From positions 538,627 to 602,626 of the forward strand of contig QAOA01004877.1 in the NCBI GenBank assembly GCA_003255065.1: a stretch of DNA of 64,000 bases. Direction: 5' to 3'. Each line of letters begins with the position of its first letter. Within the stretch, counting starts at the first letter, position 1. The notes beneath the pieces were generated by a model. The model saw nothing but the letters and a program-made list of their open reading frames with translations, was not told the origin of the DNA and did not search any database. Made by a program: the position numbers and the translations under genes. Positions 12,177 to 27,600 of this stretch are shown in pieces. This DNA comes from Cercis canadensis. Taxonomy: Eukaryota; Streptophyta; Magnoliopsida; Fabales; Fabaceae.

Positions 12177-13229
12177 ATGGGGGCGAGTAGTGACCCTACT
12201 CAAGACGGGTCGGATGAGCAGCAGAAGCGGTCGGAGATCTACACGTACGATGCACCGTGGCACATCTACGCCATGAACTGGAGCGTGCGCCGTGACAAGA
12301 AGTACCGTTTGGCAATTGCGAGCTTGTTGGAGCAGTACCCGAACCGGGTCGAAATCGTGCAGCTAGACGATTCCAACGGCGAGATTCGGTCGGATCCAAA
12401 CTTGTCCTTCGAGCATCCGTATCCGCCAACCAAAGCCATCTTCATTCCGGACAAGGAGTGCCAGAGGCCGGACCTGCTCGCCACCTCGAGTGACTTCCTT
12501 CGGGTCTGGCGCATATCCGACCCGGATGAGTATCCGACTCCGCGTGTGGAGCTCAAGAGTCTTCTGAATGGGAACAAGAACAGTGAATACTGCGGCCCTC
12601 TCACCTCGTTCGACTGGAACGAGGTGGAGCCCAAGCGTATTGGGACTTCCAGCATAGATACCACCTGCACCATCTGGGACATCGAGAAGGAGACGGTGGA
12701 TACGCAGCTCATCGCTCACGATAAGGAGGTTTACGACATAGCTTGGGGTGGTGTCGGCGTTTTCGCTTCAGTCTCTGCCGATGGCTCCGTCAGGGTTTTT
12801 GATTTGCGGGACAAGGAGCATTCAACTATTATCTACGAGAGCTCGGAGCCCGACACCCCCTTGGTTCGACTCGGCTGGAACAAGCAGGACCCTAGGTACA
12901 TGGCCACCATCATCATGGACAGTGCCAAGGTCGTCGTCCTCGATATCCGTTTCCCAACGCTTCCAGTGGTCGAGTTGCAGAGGCACCAGTCCAGTGTCAA
13001 TGCCGTTGCCTGGGCACCTCATAGTTCATGCCATATATGCACTGCTGGGGATGACTCCCAGGCGCTAATTTGGGACCTTTCCTCTATGGGTCAGCCAGTC
13101 GAGGGTGGATTGGATCCTATTCTTGCATACACCGCCGGAGCGGAGATTGAACAGCTTCAATGGTCCTCGTCTCAACCGGATTGGGTCGCCATTGCTTTCT
13201 CCACCAAGCTTCAGATTCTAAGGGTATGA
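12177..13229 (+). CDS. LWD: WD40 repeat protein of the LWD1/LWD2 (AN11/TTG1-like) family
   Basis: An intronless ORF of 350 residues, close to the length of Arabidopsis LWD1/LWD2. In Arabidopsis these WD40 scaffold proteins work in the clock and photoperiod pathway, helping TCP factors activate CCA1; the wider family includes TTG1/AN11. After a short acidic N-terminus the protein starts with the family signature [22 protein letters not shown] blades are visible as [10 protein letters not shown]...[53 protein letters not shown]...VVVLDIR and [29 protein letters not shown]. The C-terminus is [18 protein letters not shown]. The coding region is clearly more GC-rich than the flanking DNA, which explains several long antisense shadow ORFs. 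LWD is preferred over TTG1 from the sequence wording and from the gene order next to GAPA. Confidence 0.94.
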   Translation: MGASSDPTQDGSDEQQKRSEIYTYDAPWHIYAMNWSVRRDKKYRLAIASLLEQYPNRVEIVQLDDSNGEIRSDPNLSFEHPYPPTKAIFIPDKECQRPDLLATSSDFLRVWRISDPDEYPTPRVELKSLLNGNKNSEYCGPLTSFDWNEVEPKRIGTSSIDTTCTIWDIEKETVDTQLIAHDKEVYDIAWGGVGVFASVSADGSVRVFDLRDKEHSTIIYESSEPDTPLVRLGWNKQDPRYMATIIMDSAKVVVLDIRFPTLPVVELQRHQSSVNAVAWAPHSSCHICTAGDDSQALIWDLSSMGQPVEGGLDPILAYTAGAEIEQLQWSSSQPDWVAIAFSTKLQILRV

Positions 13230-16200
13230 GTGGTTTGTTTATACTGTTATCCTTTCATCTGTGATCAAAGGGGGATGTGCAGCTGGATGAGCAGTCTCTC
13301 AGGACTTCATATTTGGCTTTTACCATTCAACAACTATGGTGGATTTCAGGTTCACTGTTTTATCTTCCTTTGTCAACATGCTTCATCCCTATTTGGTTGG
13401 TGATCATAGTTTTTCTCTGCTGCTCTGGCACTTGTATGAAACCTGTTCATTGCCATTTAGTTGTAAGGCTTTCTCAGAATTTCCTTCTTATTTTGTAACT
13501 TTCGGTTCAGTGGATATGCAACACAACAGGGAACAATTTAAGTTGTAACCATCCCTCTAGCGTTCTCCGGCAGGCCTATGCCAATGCCTTCAACGCTATT
13601 AGCGTCTCCTTAGTTGCTTCATTGGTAAAACCGTATTCGAGTAGCTTTAGAGAAGAAATAGTGTAATGCAAATGCTAGTTTTAGAGCTTAAATACTTCAC
13701 ACATGTAAGTGTGTATTCTCATATTCTTAGTCAATGACTACAAGACTTGCGGCCATTCCTTGGTATGTTTATGTTTTCACTTATATTTCTACTCTGTTTC
13801 CTTGTGTGTGAGGATTCTGAACTGTTTTCAGTTGAGAAACTCATAAAATAAATAGCATGAATTCTTGTCTTCTTCACCAGACTATATTGTTTGGTTTTGA
13901 TGTGGTGTGCCTTTAAGCTGCCTGGCATTGGCTAGTCTGAACGATGGGTAATTTTGTATTGGAGCCCTGTTGTTATCTTCGTAGTTCCATGTTACTGGGA
14001 CACCCTATTTGTGGGAAATCTGTTATGACTGCTGACTGGAAAATAACTTATGATCTTTTGATGCAAACATAAGATGCAATTAGAACTTGGAGGACAATGT
14101 GAGCTTTGTGGTTTGATGGGAGAGAAAATAAACCTTCCTTACTTTTCTTTTGATCTTCAAATGATATTTTCACATTGTATCATGTTGGTTTCTTCTAAAT
14201 GTCCTGCACCTTTAGTTAGCTTCCGTTTTTTCCTAGATAAAATGAGAAAGGTGTCTAAGAGGAAGTTAGAGGAGATGTTTCCTTTCAAAGTTTGGTTTCT
14301 GTTGTGAACAAACCAAACAACTTGAACTGTAATAAGTCAACAATATTATGGCAGTCAGAACTGTGGTACTTCTCTTCTTGAAGGAGATTCTTGGAAATGT
14401 CTTCTCTTTGTTAGCTCTCTTACACTCTGGGGCACCAATCCTATGTAATCTTGTACTTCTTTTTTAGATTAAAGGATAAAAAACCATGGTTGAGAGTATG
14501 ACCCTTGTAAAACTGTGCTAGATAATTGATCTGGTGAGTTTATCTATCTGTGTTTGTACTTGTCTCAGCCATATTGGCTGATAGAAATAATTTCCTTTTT
14601 GTTGATTCTCTTGCCCTCTTCTATGAAGATGGAAAAGATGACACTTACAAGACTTAGTAGTGATGGCTGTTTAGATCTTCAAATGTTATTTTCTAAACCA
14701 CTAGTGAAAGAATTGGAACACCATTAAATTCGAAGATGAGCCATATACAGTAGTGACTAGATAGAAGTGTTGTAACCTGAGCATAATGCTATGATAGTAT
14801 ATATATATAAGGAAACTAAGTATCCATCAAATAAGTATCCATCAAACGTGCATTATTTCCATTCCATAAATCCCAGTAAAATTTCATTTGAAGAAAGACT
14901 AAGTACCTTCACAAGAACTTCCATAGAATATCGATTTGTAATGACTGATCTTTTATCATTATTGAAGTATGTTTCCTCTGTCTGGAATCTTATTTGTTCG
15001 TTTGTTCATTTGTTCATTTCAATCACGTTTAGCATGCAACCTTTAGGTCTGCATTTTATCATCTCGTTGTCCACCTTTGTTAAGAAAGAGAGGGGTGAAG
15101 GTTTCAGTAGATATTGATGTTTATATATCTTGTATACTTTTTGTTCATTTTGTTATTTTGCCCAATCTGGGAATGCTATTCAGAACCTACATCTACAATC
15201 CTCTCTCCCCCCTGCCAGGTTTACTAAGATAATTAATCATGTAGATAAGTGACATATAATCATTGGGACTCTTTAATTAGGGGAGAGTAGCATGTAGCAT
15301 ACCATGCTAATGAATAAATTTATAGAGGATATGTGATATTTCAGGGACTCCAGTTCTTGACCTCCAGGAGAAAATGAACTGGTATAAACAAGATTCATGA
15401 TCACACTAGCATCCAGAATTCAAAATGACAAGAGCTCGTCATCACAGAAGTTGACAACAGAACAGAAGATATGAAGGGATGGATTCTCGGATGTAGTCAA
15501 TAGGAATTGCACGAAGTACAAGTAGTCTTGACTGTATTTGGTAGGGTGAACAAATATATTCTAGAAAAACAATAGACATTTGAAAGCAAAATTTTGAGGA
15601 ATAGATGTTCTGTTGAAATTTCTTGAATATCTATGGTTCTTTATTGTATCTACAAGATGATAAATCTAGTACTAAATTGTCATTTTTCTAGGTCAAATCA
15701 TAGAGCATCATTGGTTCTATCTGAACCATTCTGATGGCACTGAACATGTTGTTTTTAGTATCTACGAACATTGAAAAGTGATGATATCTTGGATGAGGCA
15801 TCTGGGTTTCAAGCATGTCTACCTTTTCAACTCACTCTCATCATTGAAATGGAACCTTGTTTACTTTCCCTGCATATTCTATCTTGCGTAAATTTGCAGT
15901 TTCTTGGGCCAATAATCAGTTTGATGACAAGTAGTTTCCTTGTAAGTTTTTTTTTTTGTAAGTTCTGAAGCTTTGACTAGAAAGCATAAACCGTATTATT
16001 GTGTTAAGAATATTCCGGTTTTAGTTAACCGTTATAATCAATATATGCAATCAATTGTTGATCTCCGCAACCTAAAAGTTATATAGAACTTTCGAATGAG
16101 ATTCACACTGATAGCCGCTTTCTGTCGTGGCTTGGCACGCATAGTTTACTTAGGAGATCCACATTATAGCTAGTCTTCTTTAAAGACCAAGTTGATTCCT

Positions 16201-16506
16201 GAATGTGAAAATTTTGAATTTGGGAATAAAAAGAGGGACACAGGAATCAGGGCAAAGAGGGACAGTGATCTTAATTATGAAACTTCTGACAATTAATGAA
16301 TTCAAATGAATGAACGTAAGGGACAGTGAAAAGACTGATTAGCAGTTCTTACGATCGTTGTTTGTCTTTACAGATGGGAAGAGCCAAAATTTATTTCATA
16401 GACACAAAAATGATTAAAAGCCAATTTGCTTATAAAGATACTGATACAGAAGAAGAAAAAACTAGCTAGTAAGAAGTGGGTTTGGTTCCTGTGTGTTGAT
16501 TAGAGC
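13230..16506. other. Non-coding interval between LWD and HIPP genes
   Basis: The first few hundred bases are the 3' UTR and flank of the LWD gene. Beyond that I see only AT-rich sequence with short ORFs that do not resemble proteins, and no inverted repeats I could confirm. An unrecognised non-coding transcript cannot be excluded. Confidence 0.6.
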
Positions 16507-17544
16507 TCACATCACATGGCATCCGGTGGTGTTCTCGTCACTGAAATAGTCCCCTACTCGCACTGTTGGTCTCAAGAATGGTGGCTGATAGTGATAGCTT
16601 GATTTGTCAAAGTGGTAATATTCTTCAACACAAGTTGGAGGTAGAGGAGGAGCTGGATATGAAGGTATTGCATAGCAGGGGACTGCAACTGCACAAGGCT
16701 GAGGCTGAGCAATGTAACAGTATTGAGGATTCGTTTTGATGTTACTGTATGGGTGTATCCTTGGGTGAACTCTGAAATCCATATCTGGGTGAATGGTGAA
16801 ATCCACTTCTGGATGTGGAGGCAGAGGGGGATTTTCTTTCTTCATATCTTGAGGGATAGAAGAAGCATTTGCAGTCATGTTGGTTTCCTTGTTATCCTTC
16901 TGTGAATCTTTGTTCTTCCCTCCATCCCCACCTTCTGTAATATCCTTATTTTTCTCTGTTTTGTTGTCAATTGAGTCAGGCTGCTTTTCTTGCGTACACC
17001 CATTATTCTCTTTCTCTTTCTCTTTGGTTACTGCAACTGTTTCAGCTTCTTTCTCCTCAGCTGCTTCTTTCTTTTCAGCTTTAAGTTCCTCATAACTAGA
17101 GAGTTCAGCATGCTTTCCAACTTTTAAAAGCTTTTTTATTAGAATTTGTGGGTTAACGTTTCCTAGAACTGTCATTTTGGGCTGCAAAGAGTCTATTTCT
17201 GTCTTTAAAACACCTAACAATGTGAACCATGCATGTTAGCAGCAGAACAGCCAGAAAGTGTGAAAAGGCAAACATTTTTCAGAAAGCTTTCCTGTATTTT
17301 TTACCTTCAACACTTCTTAACGCTTTCGTGACTTTCCTCTTGCATCCTTCACAGCAGTTGGCAGACACCCTCAATTCAATCTTCTGGAATAATTTCAATG
17401 CAAATTGGTTTCAGTTCAACTGTTATGAGATCAAATGAAGATATGGAATTTCAAGGATGGAAAATGAAAAAGAAACTAAAGTATCAAGAGGAATTTGAAG
17501 ACAAGAGAGAGTTTCAGCACCTTTAACTCTACTTCCTTTGCCAT
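16507..17544 (-). CDS. Heavy metal-associated isoprenylated plant protein (HIPP), single HMA domain
   Basis: Three exons, 17544-17521, 17383-17305 and 17213-16507, join in frame to 269 residues. Exon 1 encodes only MAKEVELK. Exon 2 carries the metal-binding loop SANCCEGCKRKV of an HMA domain (CxxC present), and exon 3 continues the fold with GVLKTEIDSLQPKMTVLGNV. A Lys/Glu-rich, Asn/Asp-rich low-complexity region follows (about residues 75-155), then a Pro/Tyr-rich tail. The protein ends in the CaaX box CHVM, predicting farnesylation and membrane or nuclear-envelope attachment. HIPPs bind soft metals such as Cd, Cu and Zn and are linked to stress responses; the metal and partner cannot be read here. 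A plausible TATA box lies about 140 bp upstream of the ATG. Confidence 0.93.
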
Positions 17545-17681
17545 GTTTCTCTTCAGTTTATTACTCTGTTGGAGACCGACGTGAAGGAAACTTGGAAGCA
17601 CAAGGGTCCAGGAGGGACCAAAACAAATGTAAAATATGAAACAGAGCTTTTTGGCAGTCTAACCTTTGGACTGGTGGACCC

Positions 17682-17689
17682 TATTTATA
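17682..17689 (-). promoter_or_regulatory. TATA box of the HIPP gene
   Basis: On the minus strand the sequence reads TATAAATA inside GCTTATAAATAGGG, about 140 bp upstream of the HIPP start codon at 17544. That leaves room for a leader of about 100 bp. The sequence match is good; function is inferred from position. Confidence 0.6.
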
Positions 17690-17699
17690 AGCAGACAAA

Positions 17700-19461
17700 A
17701 CAGAGGAATAGTGTTTAGTAATTAGTAGTGCAGTACATATTTTGTGCCTTACCTTTTCAATATTTTATGGTATTGATTTGCATGTATCTCTTGGAATGTT
17801 GTTCCAACGCAAAAGCATTTGTAGACAGCTTTCTCTGTAAGCAAAGCTTTTCCTTTGGATATTCACCACTCTTCTCAGCCATTGCTTTTCTGCAATTTGC
17901 CATATAATAGTGTAACGTTTCAAGTTCATCAAGTTCTAACTTTGTACATGAAATCAATTGGTACCAAGCAACTTTTACCGAACACATCTTCCCTTGCTCA
18001 CTAGAGTAAAGGGTTTGATTAATGTAGTTCAAAGTGGGGCACCAGTTGAGAATGAGAGATTTGTTGTGGGGAAGAGTTAAAGGTGAAGGGTTTGACTCAG
18101 TTCCAATTTTGTAAAGTAAAGATGGTGAAATTCTGGCCCTAAAACCTAGATTTAGGTGGCCTCTAATTAATTATTAATGAAAGTTTGTTTCTTTATTACG
18201 TAATGTCTTTCAAAAAAATTAAGAATAAAGGCAATCTTTGTAGAGCACCTCTGCTTTGCTCTGTTTTTTTTTTTTTAATTCTGTTTGATTGGAGGCTTGG
18301 TAATGACAACAAGGATTCAATATTCGGTTAAGGGTACTTCAAGCACCGAAATACGTATAATTGCTCTCTTTTGCTTTGCAAATTTAATCGTCATAATTAA
18401 ATCAGTTCTCAATAATCAAACATATAACTTTTGAAAGAACTAAACAAATCTAGGGCCGTACACGTGGATTTTTGAAAGGTATACATAGAGTTAGAGAGAG
18501 AGAGAGAAAAGCAAAGATGCAGTCCAACCCCATTCTCCTGTATATAAAGATCAGGGAATTTAAGGATTCCTTATTATTAAACGTTGAACAAGACTTTGCT
18601 ATCAAGGCCTCGTACATTGATGAATCTAAGTATATATATAATGACACTACAGTTATAGCCCTCTTTACAAGTTGAGTGAAGTGAAGTTGGAATAGGGCGA
18701 AGATAGATTAGCAATAGCAACCACCAAACTTAAACAAAAGAGAGAGCATTATATATTATTCGTTTTGTCCAGTCTTATAAACCTCTTGTTGAAAGCTACT
18801 TTCATAAATGGTGATTAACCCATCTAGATTTAACTTTAGGTTCTTCAAAGATAACAATAATGGGCCAAGGAACCAAGTTGTGGGCAAGTAATGAACCCAA
18901 AAAACAAAAGAATGGCCATAAACTTCACCATTTGTCAGTTAGTATACCCTGTCACATATTTGTATGTGACGTTTGGACTCTTGTGTGTTCTTCTGATATT
19001 GCCCATACAATTAACCTTTGACATTTTTTTTTTGTTTTCTTCAAGTTTAAATTTTTCTCAACAAAAAAAGTAGAATATTCTTAGAAATTGTATTTATCCA
19101 CTCGATGGAAACGAGAAAGCCATAAATTGGGCCACATAACATAGATTCAAGGCTGAGAATTGAGGCCCAACCGTCCATAGAGAGTAGTCAGAAAATGGAG
19201 AGGGAGATGATTGGAGTCACAAGCACAAGAGGAGAGCAGCAACCACAGCCATTCATTGGGTGAGAGGCTATCTATCCATAACCTCATCCTCACTTGGTTT
19301 CATGAGTCACAACCACACATAGCGCTTATTAAAATTAATGAGATGTAATATTTGAAGCTGAAATTTTTTTCCCTCAACCTCAACTCTGTTGCTTGCTTCA
19401 CACTACTGCTCCAGCTGCTGCTTCACAACATTGAGCTCAGTTGCTGGGTGACTCGCTAATC
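17700..19461. other. Non-coding interval between HIPP and GAPA
   Basis: This holds the HIPP promoter side and, on the right, the GAPA promoter and leader. A minus-strand ORF near 17757-18032 has no ATG start and no recognisable domain. The GAPA upstream region shows GATA-type words (TATCTATCC near 19270) but no clear TATA box. Confidence 0.55.
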
Positions 19462-21677
<2,216 letters not shown>

Positions 21678-21826
21678 ACTCTCACCCATTAGCCAACCCC
21701 ATTCGTTAATTATATCTACCATCTCAATGTATTTTTGGTTTTCTATGCTTACTTCATTTTCATTTTTCTTTTCAAACTTGTACTCAGAATAGAACCATCA
21801 ATTTTCCCTTCTTCTTCTTCTTCTGC

Positions 21827-21832
21827 AATAAA
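21827..21832 (+). terminator. Polyadenylation signal of GAPA
   Basis: A canonical AATAAA lies 150 bp after the GAPA stop codon, just after a pyrimidine-rich CTTCTTCTTCTTCTG tract, a usual arrangement for plant 3' ends. Confidence 0.6.
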
Positions 21833-24347
21833 AACCTGAACTTGCTATTCTTCTTGCCTTTTTCAGCTTCAGTTCAATTAGAGAACTATCTTAACCACCC
21901 AGTTAAAGCAAAACATATCCTAGGCAATTAAATTGCCATGCCAACCACTCTAGATTAAAGCCATTTCTTACTCTTGCGTTTAAATAGAAATGGTCCATGA
22001 GAGAGGAGGCGCAAGGCAAAGCCATGGACCGTGGTTAGTAATTCTTATACTGTGAGATGCTCCTGAAAGTCCAAAGGGCCGTCACAAGCCCATTCCAAGG
22101 ACACACTAACAATTCGGCGCTTAGATTTTTGGGCTAACAGAGACATGTGTTGTGGCCGCTCGATGGGGCTTCCGCAACCGGACAAAAAGGAAAATCTTTG
22201 TGTATGTCATAATTCTTCTTAGCATTTCAGCGAAGGAAAAAAGAAAAAGCATAATTCTAGTAGCAAAAAAAAAAAAGTATGTATAATAACGAAATTAATA
22301 AATTTACAGATTTTAGTGCACAACAATCTACAACTATATTGTGCGTTTTTTTTTAAAAAAATTGAACTATATTGTGCATTGGAATCTTAAAAAAAAATTA
22401 GATTAAATGAACTTAAATTTATCATAGTTGAACTTGTTATTTAATATTATAAAAAAAATTCACATCGTATATATTATCTGATTTTATAAGTATCATTATA
22501 AATTTTTATTGAGATTAATAATATATTTTAATCTTAAAATAATCACATTTCACTCTAAACTTCTAAGTATTAAAAAGAATCAAGGAGTGGTGTAAAATTT
22601 ATTAAACACTATCCTTTCGATAGTTTTATGTTGATACACAACTGTTTAGTTACTTTATTAGTCTTATTTTATTTGCCATTGTGAACAAAAGTCCAGATAA
22701 ATTTAAAGAGTAAGTAGTGGTTACATATATTATAATATAAAGATAGAATAATTAAATAATTATTTTTTTGTTATATCCTAATAAATAAATTAATTAATCT
22801 AAACTCTAAAATAAGATCTTCAGTCATTATTCTACATCATTAATTTCATTAGTTATTAAATCCATACTAAATTTTCTTTACTTATTTTTTTCACAATAAG
22901 TTAAAAGTCTTTGGTTTTCTGTCCATGAAGTCAAAAGAAAAAAGTTATGGCTCCTAGATTATGGAATTCAACGATGGTCCACCAAATTTGAATTTTGGCA
23001 GAAAAACACATAACGTGGCCAACAGTCCTTCATGCGATGGACTCCATGAAATTTTGTACATACCATATAAGGACATGATCTTTTCAGCAAATATATATAT
23101 ATATAAGTATATATATATATATATAAGAAATTGTCTGATTCAATTTTTTTAAAATATTAAAAAATCAAATTTTTTAGTATGTAATATATAATATTCAGTT
23201 TTTTTATCAAATATAAAAATTTCTATTAAATTGTTATATTTTATAAAAAATTATTTGTTATAATATAAATTAAGTGACTTAATTTTTTAAATATCTTTAC
23301 AATAGCTTCTTAAAATCCCCTAAAAGAAACATAATTTGATATACAAAAATTTATGAAAAAAATAATACTCTTCCAATTNGACAAAATAATACTCTTCCGA
23401 TTAAAAGAATCCTTTTTTAAAAAAATAACTTAAATTTTATACACTAATTACATAAAAATAATTCTCATGGCTTTCCTTTTCTTAGCAGAAAGAAAAGAAT
23501 CTCAAATGCTGTTTCAGAGTGGCTATATTGACACATTGAGCTCTGGAACCGAACATCGCGGCTTGAAACAATGCAAGACAGGAAGGCACATGTTGTTTTC
23601 CCACTTATTAACATGATTGATTGGTGGCTCTGTGACTCTGTTCCCCAATTAACCAGTCAGGGCTTCACCTCCTTCTGTGGAAAGTTGAAAAGCCATTGAA
23701 TTGAATTTGAAACCACTTCTCTATTACGCTCATTAAACAACATTATCCCACGTGCCACAGCACAAGTGAATGATGATAATCACATTCATATTGACGATAC
23801 AGAATCCCCTCTCAGTAATGCTGCTTTACGCAGTCCTCGAATTTAGTTAAAAATTGTTATGTACTGCAACCCCTTTTATACAATTCACATGCCCAGTGTT
23901 TAGTGGGGCCACATTTTCCCGTTGCGTTTGTTTTGTCTCTGTTTTCAATAGCACCACTTTCTACTTTTACCCCTTTTTCAATCTCCGTCTGTGGTTTCGT
24001 GATTTCTGGGACCAGATCATCAGAATAGATAAGATCAATGCAATACAACTGGTTCTTCGCAAAACGCCATTATTAGAACAGGGCGAAAATATAAAGTAAG
24101 GAATGGAAATAGTATATTATGATTTATGAGAATGAGAATTACCATAAAAGTGGATGGATTACATTAGAGGACATCAGAGAGCCGGAGGCTCCTCTGTTTT
24201 CATCTTCCAAGTTTTAATTACATAGCCTCACTCAAACAGTATCAATATCAATCTGAATATAATAATAATAGCAGCAATAAATGAGGAACAATATGAGTAA
24301 ATGAGAAGTAGCAGAAATGAAAGTGACTTAGATGAAATGAGATTAAT
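21833..24347. other. AT-rich non-coding interval between GAPA and XTH
   Basis: I see no gene. The stretch contains a twice-occurring word, AACTATATTGTGC (near 22340 and 22365), a TA microsatellite near 23090-23125 and a single-N join at 23379 flanked by a repeated AAATAATACTCTTCC word. The final ~150 bp include the 3' UTR of the convergent XTH gene. Confidence 0.6.
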
Positions 24348-25590
24348 TTAAATGTCACGGTCACGCTTGCATTCTGGGGATATTTGTGGGTAGCGAACGC
24401 GGTCAGTGCAGTAGTTGTAGATGGTGAATTTCTGGCGTACCCATCTGAGTCTTCGCCATTGAGCTTGGTCAAGGTCCTGGAACTCTGGTTGATCCCACCA
24501 TCTCTTGCCCTGAGTGGCGCAGAACTTAGCATTCACTGAAGCTTCACACCCATCGATGTGGAACCCCTTGTAGTTGGCTATGAAGGGAGCTTTCGACCAA
24601 TCTGTCTTCTCCAGCCCACCCCTTGTGGCCCAGTCATCTGCATTCCACAGGCTGTTGAAGATTTTCATTGGTTGGTTGAATGGGAATTTTACTCCCAAGT
24701 CCTTGCTGTTCTTGAACACTCTGATTGGGATATCATCCACAAAGAACCTGTACCACAATACCCGCATTTTCTTTCATCTCAACCTTGGTTTAAAATGGTA
24801 GGTGATATTAAAGGGAAATGCACAAATGAGCTGAAATAATCAAGTCACATACACAATCTGATACAAGTTCCACAGAACAGAGTATCTGTGATAGGCTTTT
24901 GTAGGATCAAACCAGAGGTAGATTCTCTGTTCTCTGTCACCCTTTCCTCCGGTGAACACATTTGTTTGCAAAATGTAAGGTTGTCCTGTTCTGTTCCCCA
25001 AGAACTCAAAGTCTATTTCATCGTGCTCCGAGTTTTGGGAAGATAACTGCACAACAACACATTACTATATCCAACTCTGTATCATATAAACCCAGAAAGA
25101 AAACAAAACAGAGCACAAACTAAACTCTACTAGTCCAGAAATCAGGGAAACTCCAACCAGAAAACAAAACAAAAAGAAAAAAAGAAAACTTTTTCTTACA
25201 TAGAAAGCAGTGACCGTGCCAGCTGAATCACCAGCAACCATCTTTATGTACATACTGAAGTGACCAAACAAGTAAGATCCTTTGGACTGGAAGCCGGTCC
25301 CTGTTGAAAATAGTACGAACAACGCGAAAATGAAAAGTTTATAAACATAAGGGTAATGAAGATTTGTTTTAGAGAAGAAATAAGATGGGTAGTAAAGTGG
25401 TACCACTGTACTTGTCGAGATGAAGCTGAATCTCAGAACCTCCATTGAAGTACTTGATGTGTTCAAAAGCCCAGCTGGGGACGTAGTTTCGACCAAATGG
25501 AACATCAACGGGCCTGCGTGGAGCGGCGGCAAGGGCAACAGAGACCAATGAGACTAAAACTAGACACAGAGTCCATAAAGGAGAACCCAT
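24348..25590 (-). CDS. Xyloglucan endotransglucosylase/hydrolase (XTH4/XTH5-like)
   Basis: XTHs cut and religate xyloglucan in the cell wall (GH16) during growth. Four exons, 25590-25404, 25300-25200, 25046-24853 and 24747-24348, give 293 residues, the normal family length. An N-terminal signal peptide ([21 protein letters not shown]) precedes the mature chain. The catalytic motif [11 protein letters not shown] holds the nucleophile and acid/base glutamates and is followed at once by the N-glycosylation site NRT that is conserved in XTHs. The C-terminal XET domain has DYNYC-type cysteines ([11 protein letters not shown]) and ends PECKRDRDI. The wording, especially [21 protein letters not shown], is closest to XTH4/XTH5, which act mainly as transglucosylases. 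A TATA box lies about 70 bp upstream of the ATG. Confidence 0.96.
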
Positions 25591-25655
25591 TGTTTCTCTG
25601 TTTCAACCAGTGAAACTTGAAGCAAATGATATATCTTTCTCAATACTACACGCCC

Positions 25656-25664
25656 ATATATATA
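25656..25664 (-). promoter_or_regulatory. TATA box of the XTH gene
   Basis: The minus strand reads CCTATATATATGGG, 66-74 bp upstream of the XTH start codon. This implies a short leader of roughly 35-45 bp. Confidence 0.65.
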
Positions 25665-26049
25665 GGCACTATTAGGACACCCTTCTTCTATCTATTCCTC
25701 TTTTATTCTATTTTTATTTTCTTTTCCTTTTGCTGCTCTTATGCTCTACGGTATTCGTTGATTCTTTTGGTAAGACAAACAGGGCCAGAACCAAAGGACC
25801 TTAGCTAGAACCAGCACTTACATTGTGTTACGCGATTGTGACTTGACTGCTACCTAATCATCTCTCACTGTTTATTTGAGACAAATGCATCAAATTGGTC
25901 AAAAAAATGTTCATGTTTTAGATGTGGATACTCATTCTTCTATATTTTGAGCTAAAAAAAAGGCAATATAAGTCAAGATGTCGAAAACAATAAGAATGAG
26001 TTGGGTATTGTATTTTATGATTTGTTTCTATTTACTTAATGAATTAAAT

Positions 26050-26460
26050 CTACTATAAATTTTTATAGTTTTAGCAAATTTTGAATAAGTTTTTTATAAT
26101 TTGTTTCTTCTTTTGATTTTTATAGTTTGAATTTTTTTTAATTTGATTTCTGTCATTACTTCAAATTATAAATTTGTTAATTTAATACTCGATAAATAAC
26201 TTATTTATGTGACAATAAAAAAATTTAATATAACACACAAATTGTCAAAATAGAGAGATAATGAAAGATGATTTTGTGACAATTTTTATGTCACTTTAGT
26301 GTCACATTAACTTTTTTTATTATCACATAAAAAAACTGTTTGACATATGAATACTAAACTAATAAATTTATAATTTGGGATGATAGTAGGAAACTAATTA
26401 AAAAAAATTAAATTAAATTAAGAGACATGATTCAAAATTTGTTCAAACTATAGGGACTTG
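26050..26460. mobile_element. Fold-back MITE, long imperfect inverted repeats
   Basis: The left half (TATAGTTTTAGCAAATTTTG onward, including CAAATTATAAATTTGTTA) matches the inverse complement of the right half (inverse of TAATAAATTTATAATTTGGG...CAAAATTTGTTCAAACTATA). The arms are roughly 150-190 bp each with gaps. No ORF and no confident target-site duplication were found, so I do not assign a superfamily. Confidence 0.65.
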
Positions 26461-27600
26461 TAATACATTTAAACTTTACTTAATTGAAAGTTTTAATTTA
26501 AGTGTTTATTAAATATGTAGCAAAATATTTTTATAAAATAATTATTAGATATTATTTCTACATTGTCTTTTAAAATAAATTTTGAGGAAATGTTTTCGTA
26601 AAGTGAAGATAATATTGAACTCATATTAATTAAAAGCAGGTGATCGTAGCAATTTTCTGAAGAAACTGATTTTTATATGAATAAATTTTATCAGAATAAT
26701 TATTTCATTCAAGTTCCACTTCCACATGATTTGTTATACTCTTTTTGAGTCTTCCCAGTATTACTGATTTAATATTATCATATCTTTACCCAATACAAAT
26801 TTTGTTGAAATATCCATAACATATACTGATATATCTTAAATGAAATGAAAATTTTAAAATACTAACAGCCACATGCCTAATCTTAAGAAATCTAGCGAAC
26901 TCCTCCATTGAATGGAGAGTCAATTTCCGACTTCAGTTTTATTATTTTATTTTGATAATTTACAAAAGAGTGGGCCTAAAATTTTATTTTGATATGAGAA
27001 ATGGAAGTTCGACTACTCTTTCTTTACCTATTCTAAAATTTGTACTCATATTTGTTGGTTAAATGAAATTTAAGTCTTTAGAAAAAAAAATTAAATTAGA
27101 GTTCATGATAATTAAAAATATAAAAAAATAATGATAAATATTTTATTTTTACTTATAATAGAACACTACTAAATGAATTGGATATAGGCTCAGCAAAAAC
27201 ATAGAAGTTGGAGGTGTTTATTAAGGATAAAGACATAAATAATATAAAAATTAATCTTAACTTCATAAATATTATATTTTTAAACTATTTTTATTAATAC
27301 TATTATTTTTATTTTTTTAATAATATACGAAGTTAAAAAAAAAAAAAGTGTGACTGTGGCAATTAAACAAATTGTACCACCCTTAAAAACACAAAGAGGA
27401 GTTAAAAAGTGGGGGGGCCCACAAGAAGATGGGTATGGGACCAAGTGTCAATCGTTTTGGGTGCAGATTGCAAAATCCGTGAGAGGTTTTTCTTTCCTTT
27501 TAGGCTATGAACCTGGCGCTTTCTTGGACGCATCATCGAATTGGGCCAACCAATGAAGCATTTCAAAATTTTAATAACACTTTTCTAAACTTGGAATTTA

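Noticed and set aside
12196-12719. Antisense ORFs of 77 to 148 residues over the LWD gene
   Set aside because: They are shadows of a GC-rich coding region; the sense frame has clear WD40 repeats.
14791-15117. 108-residue ORF downstream of LWD
   Set aside because: No domain, no clear promoter, AT-rich codon use typical of intergenic ORFs.
17757-18032. 91-residue minus-strand ORF upstream of HIPP
   Set aside because: It lacks an ATG at its start, has no recognisable domain and overlaps the likely promoter side of HIPP.
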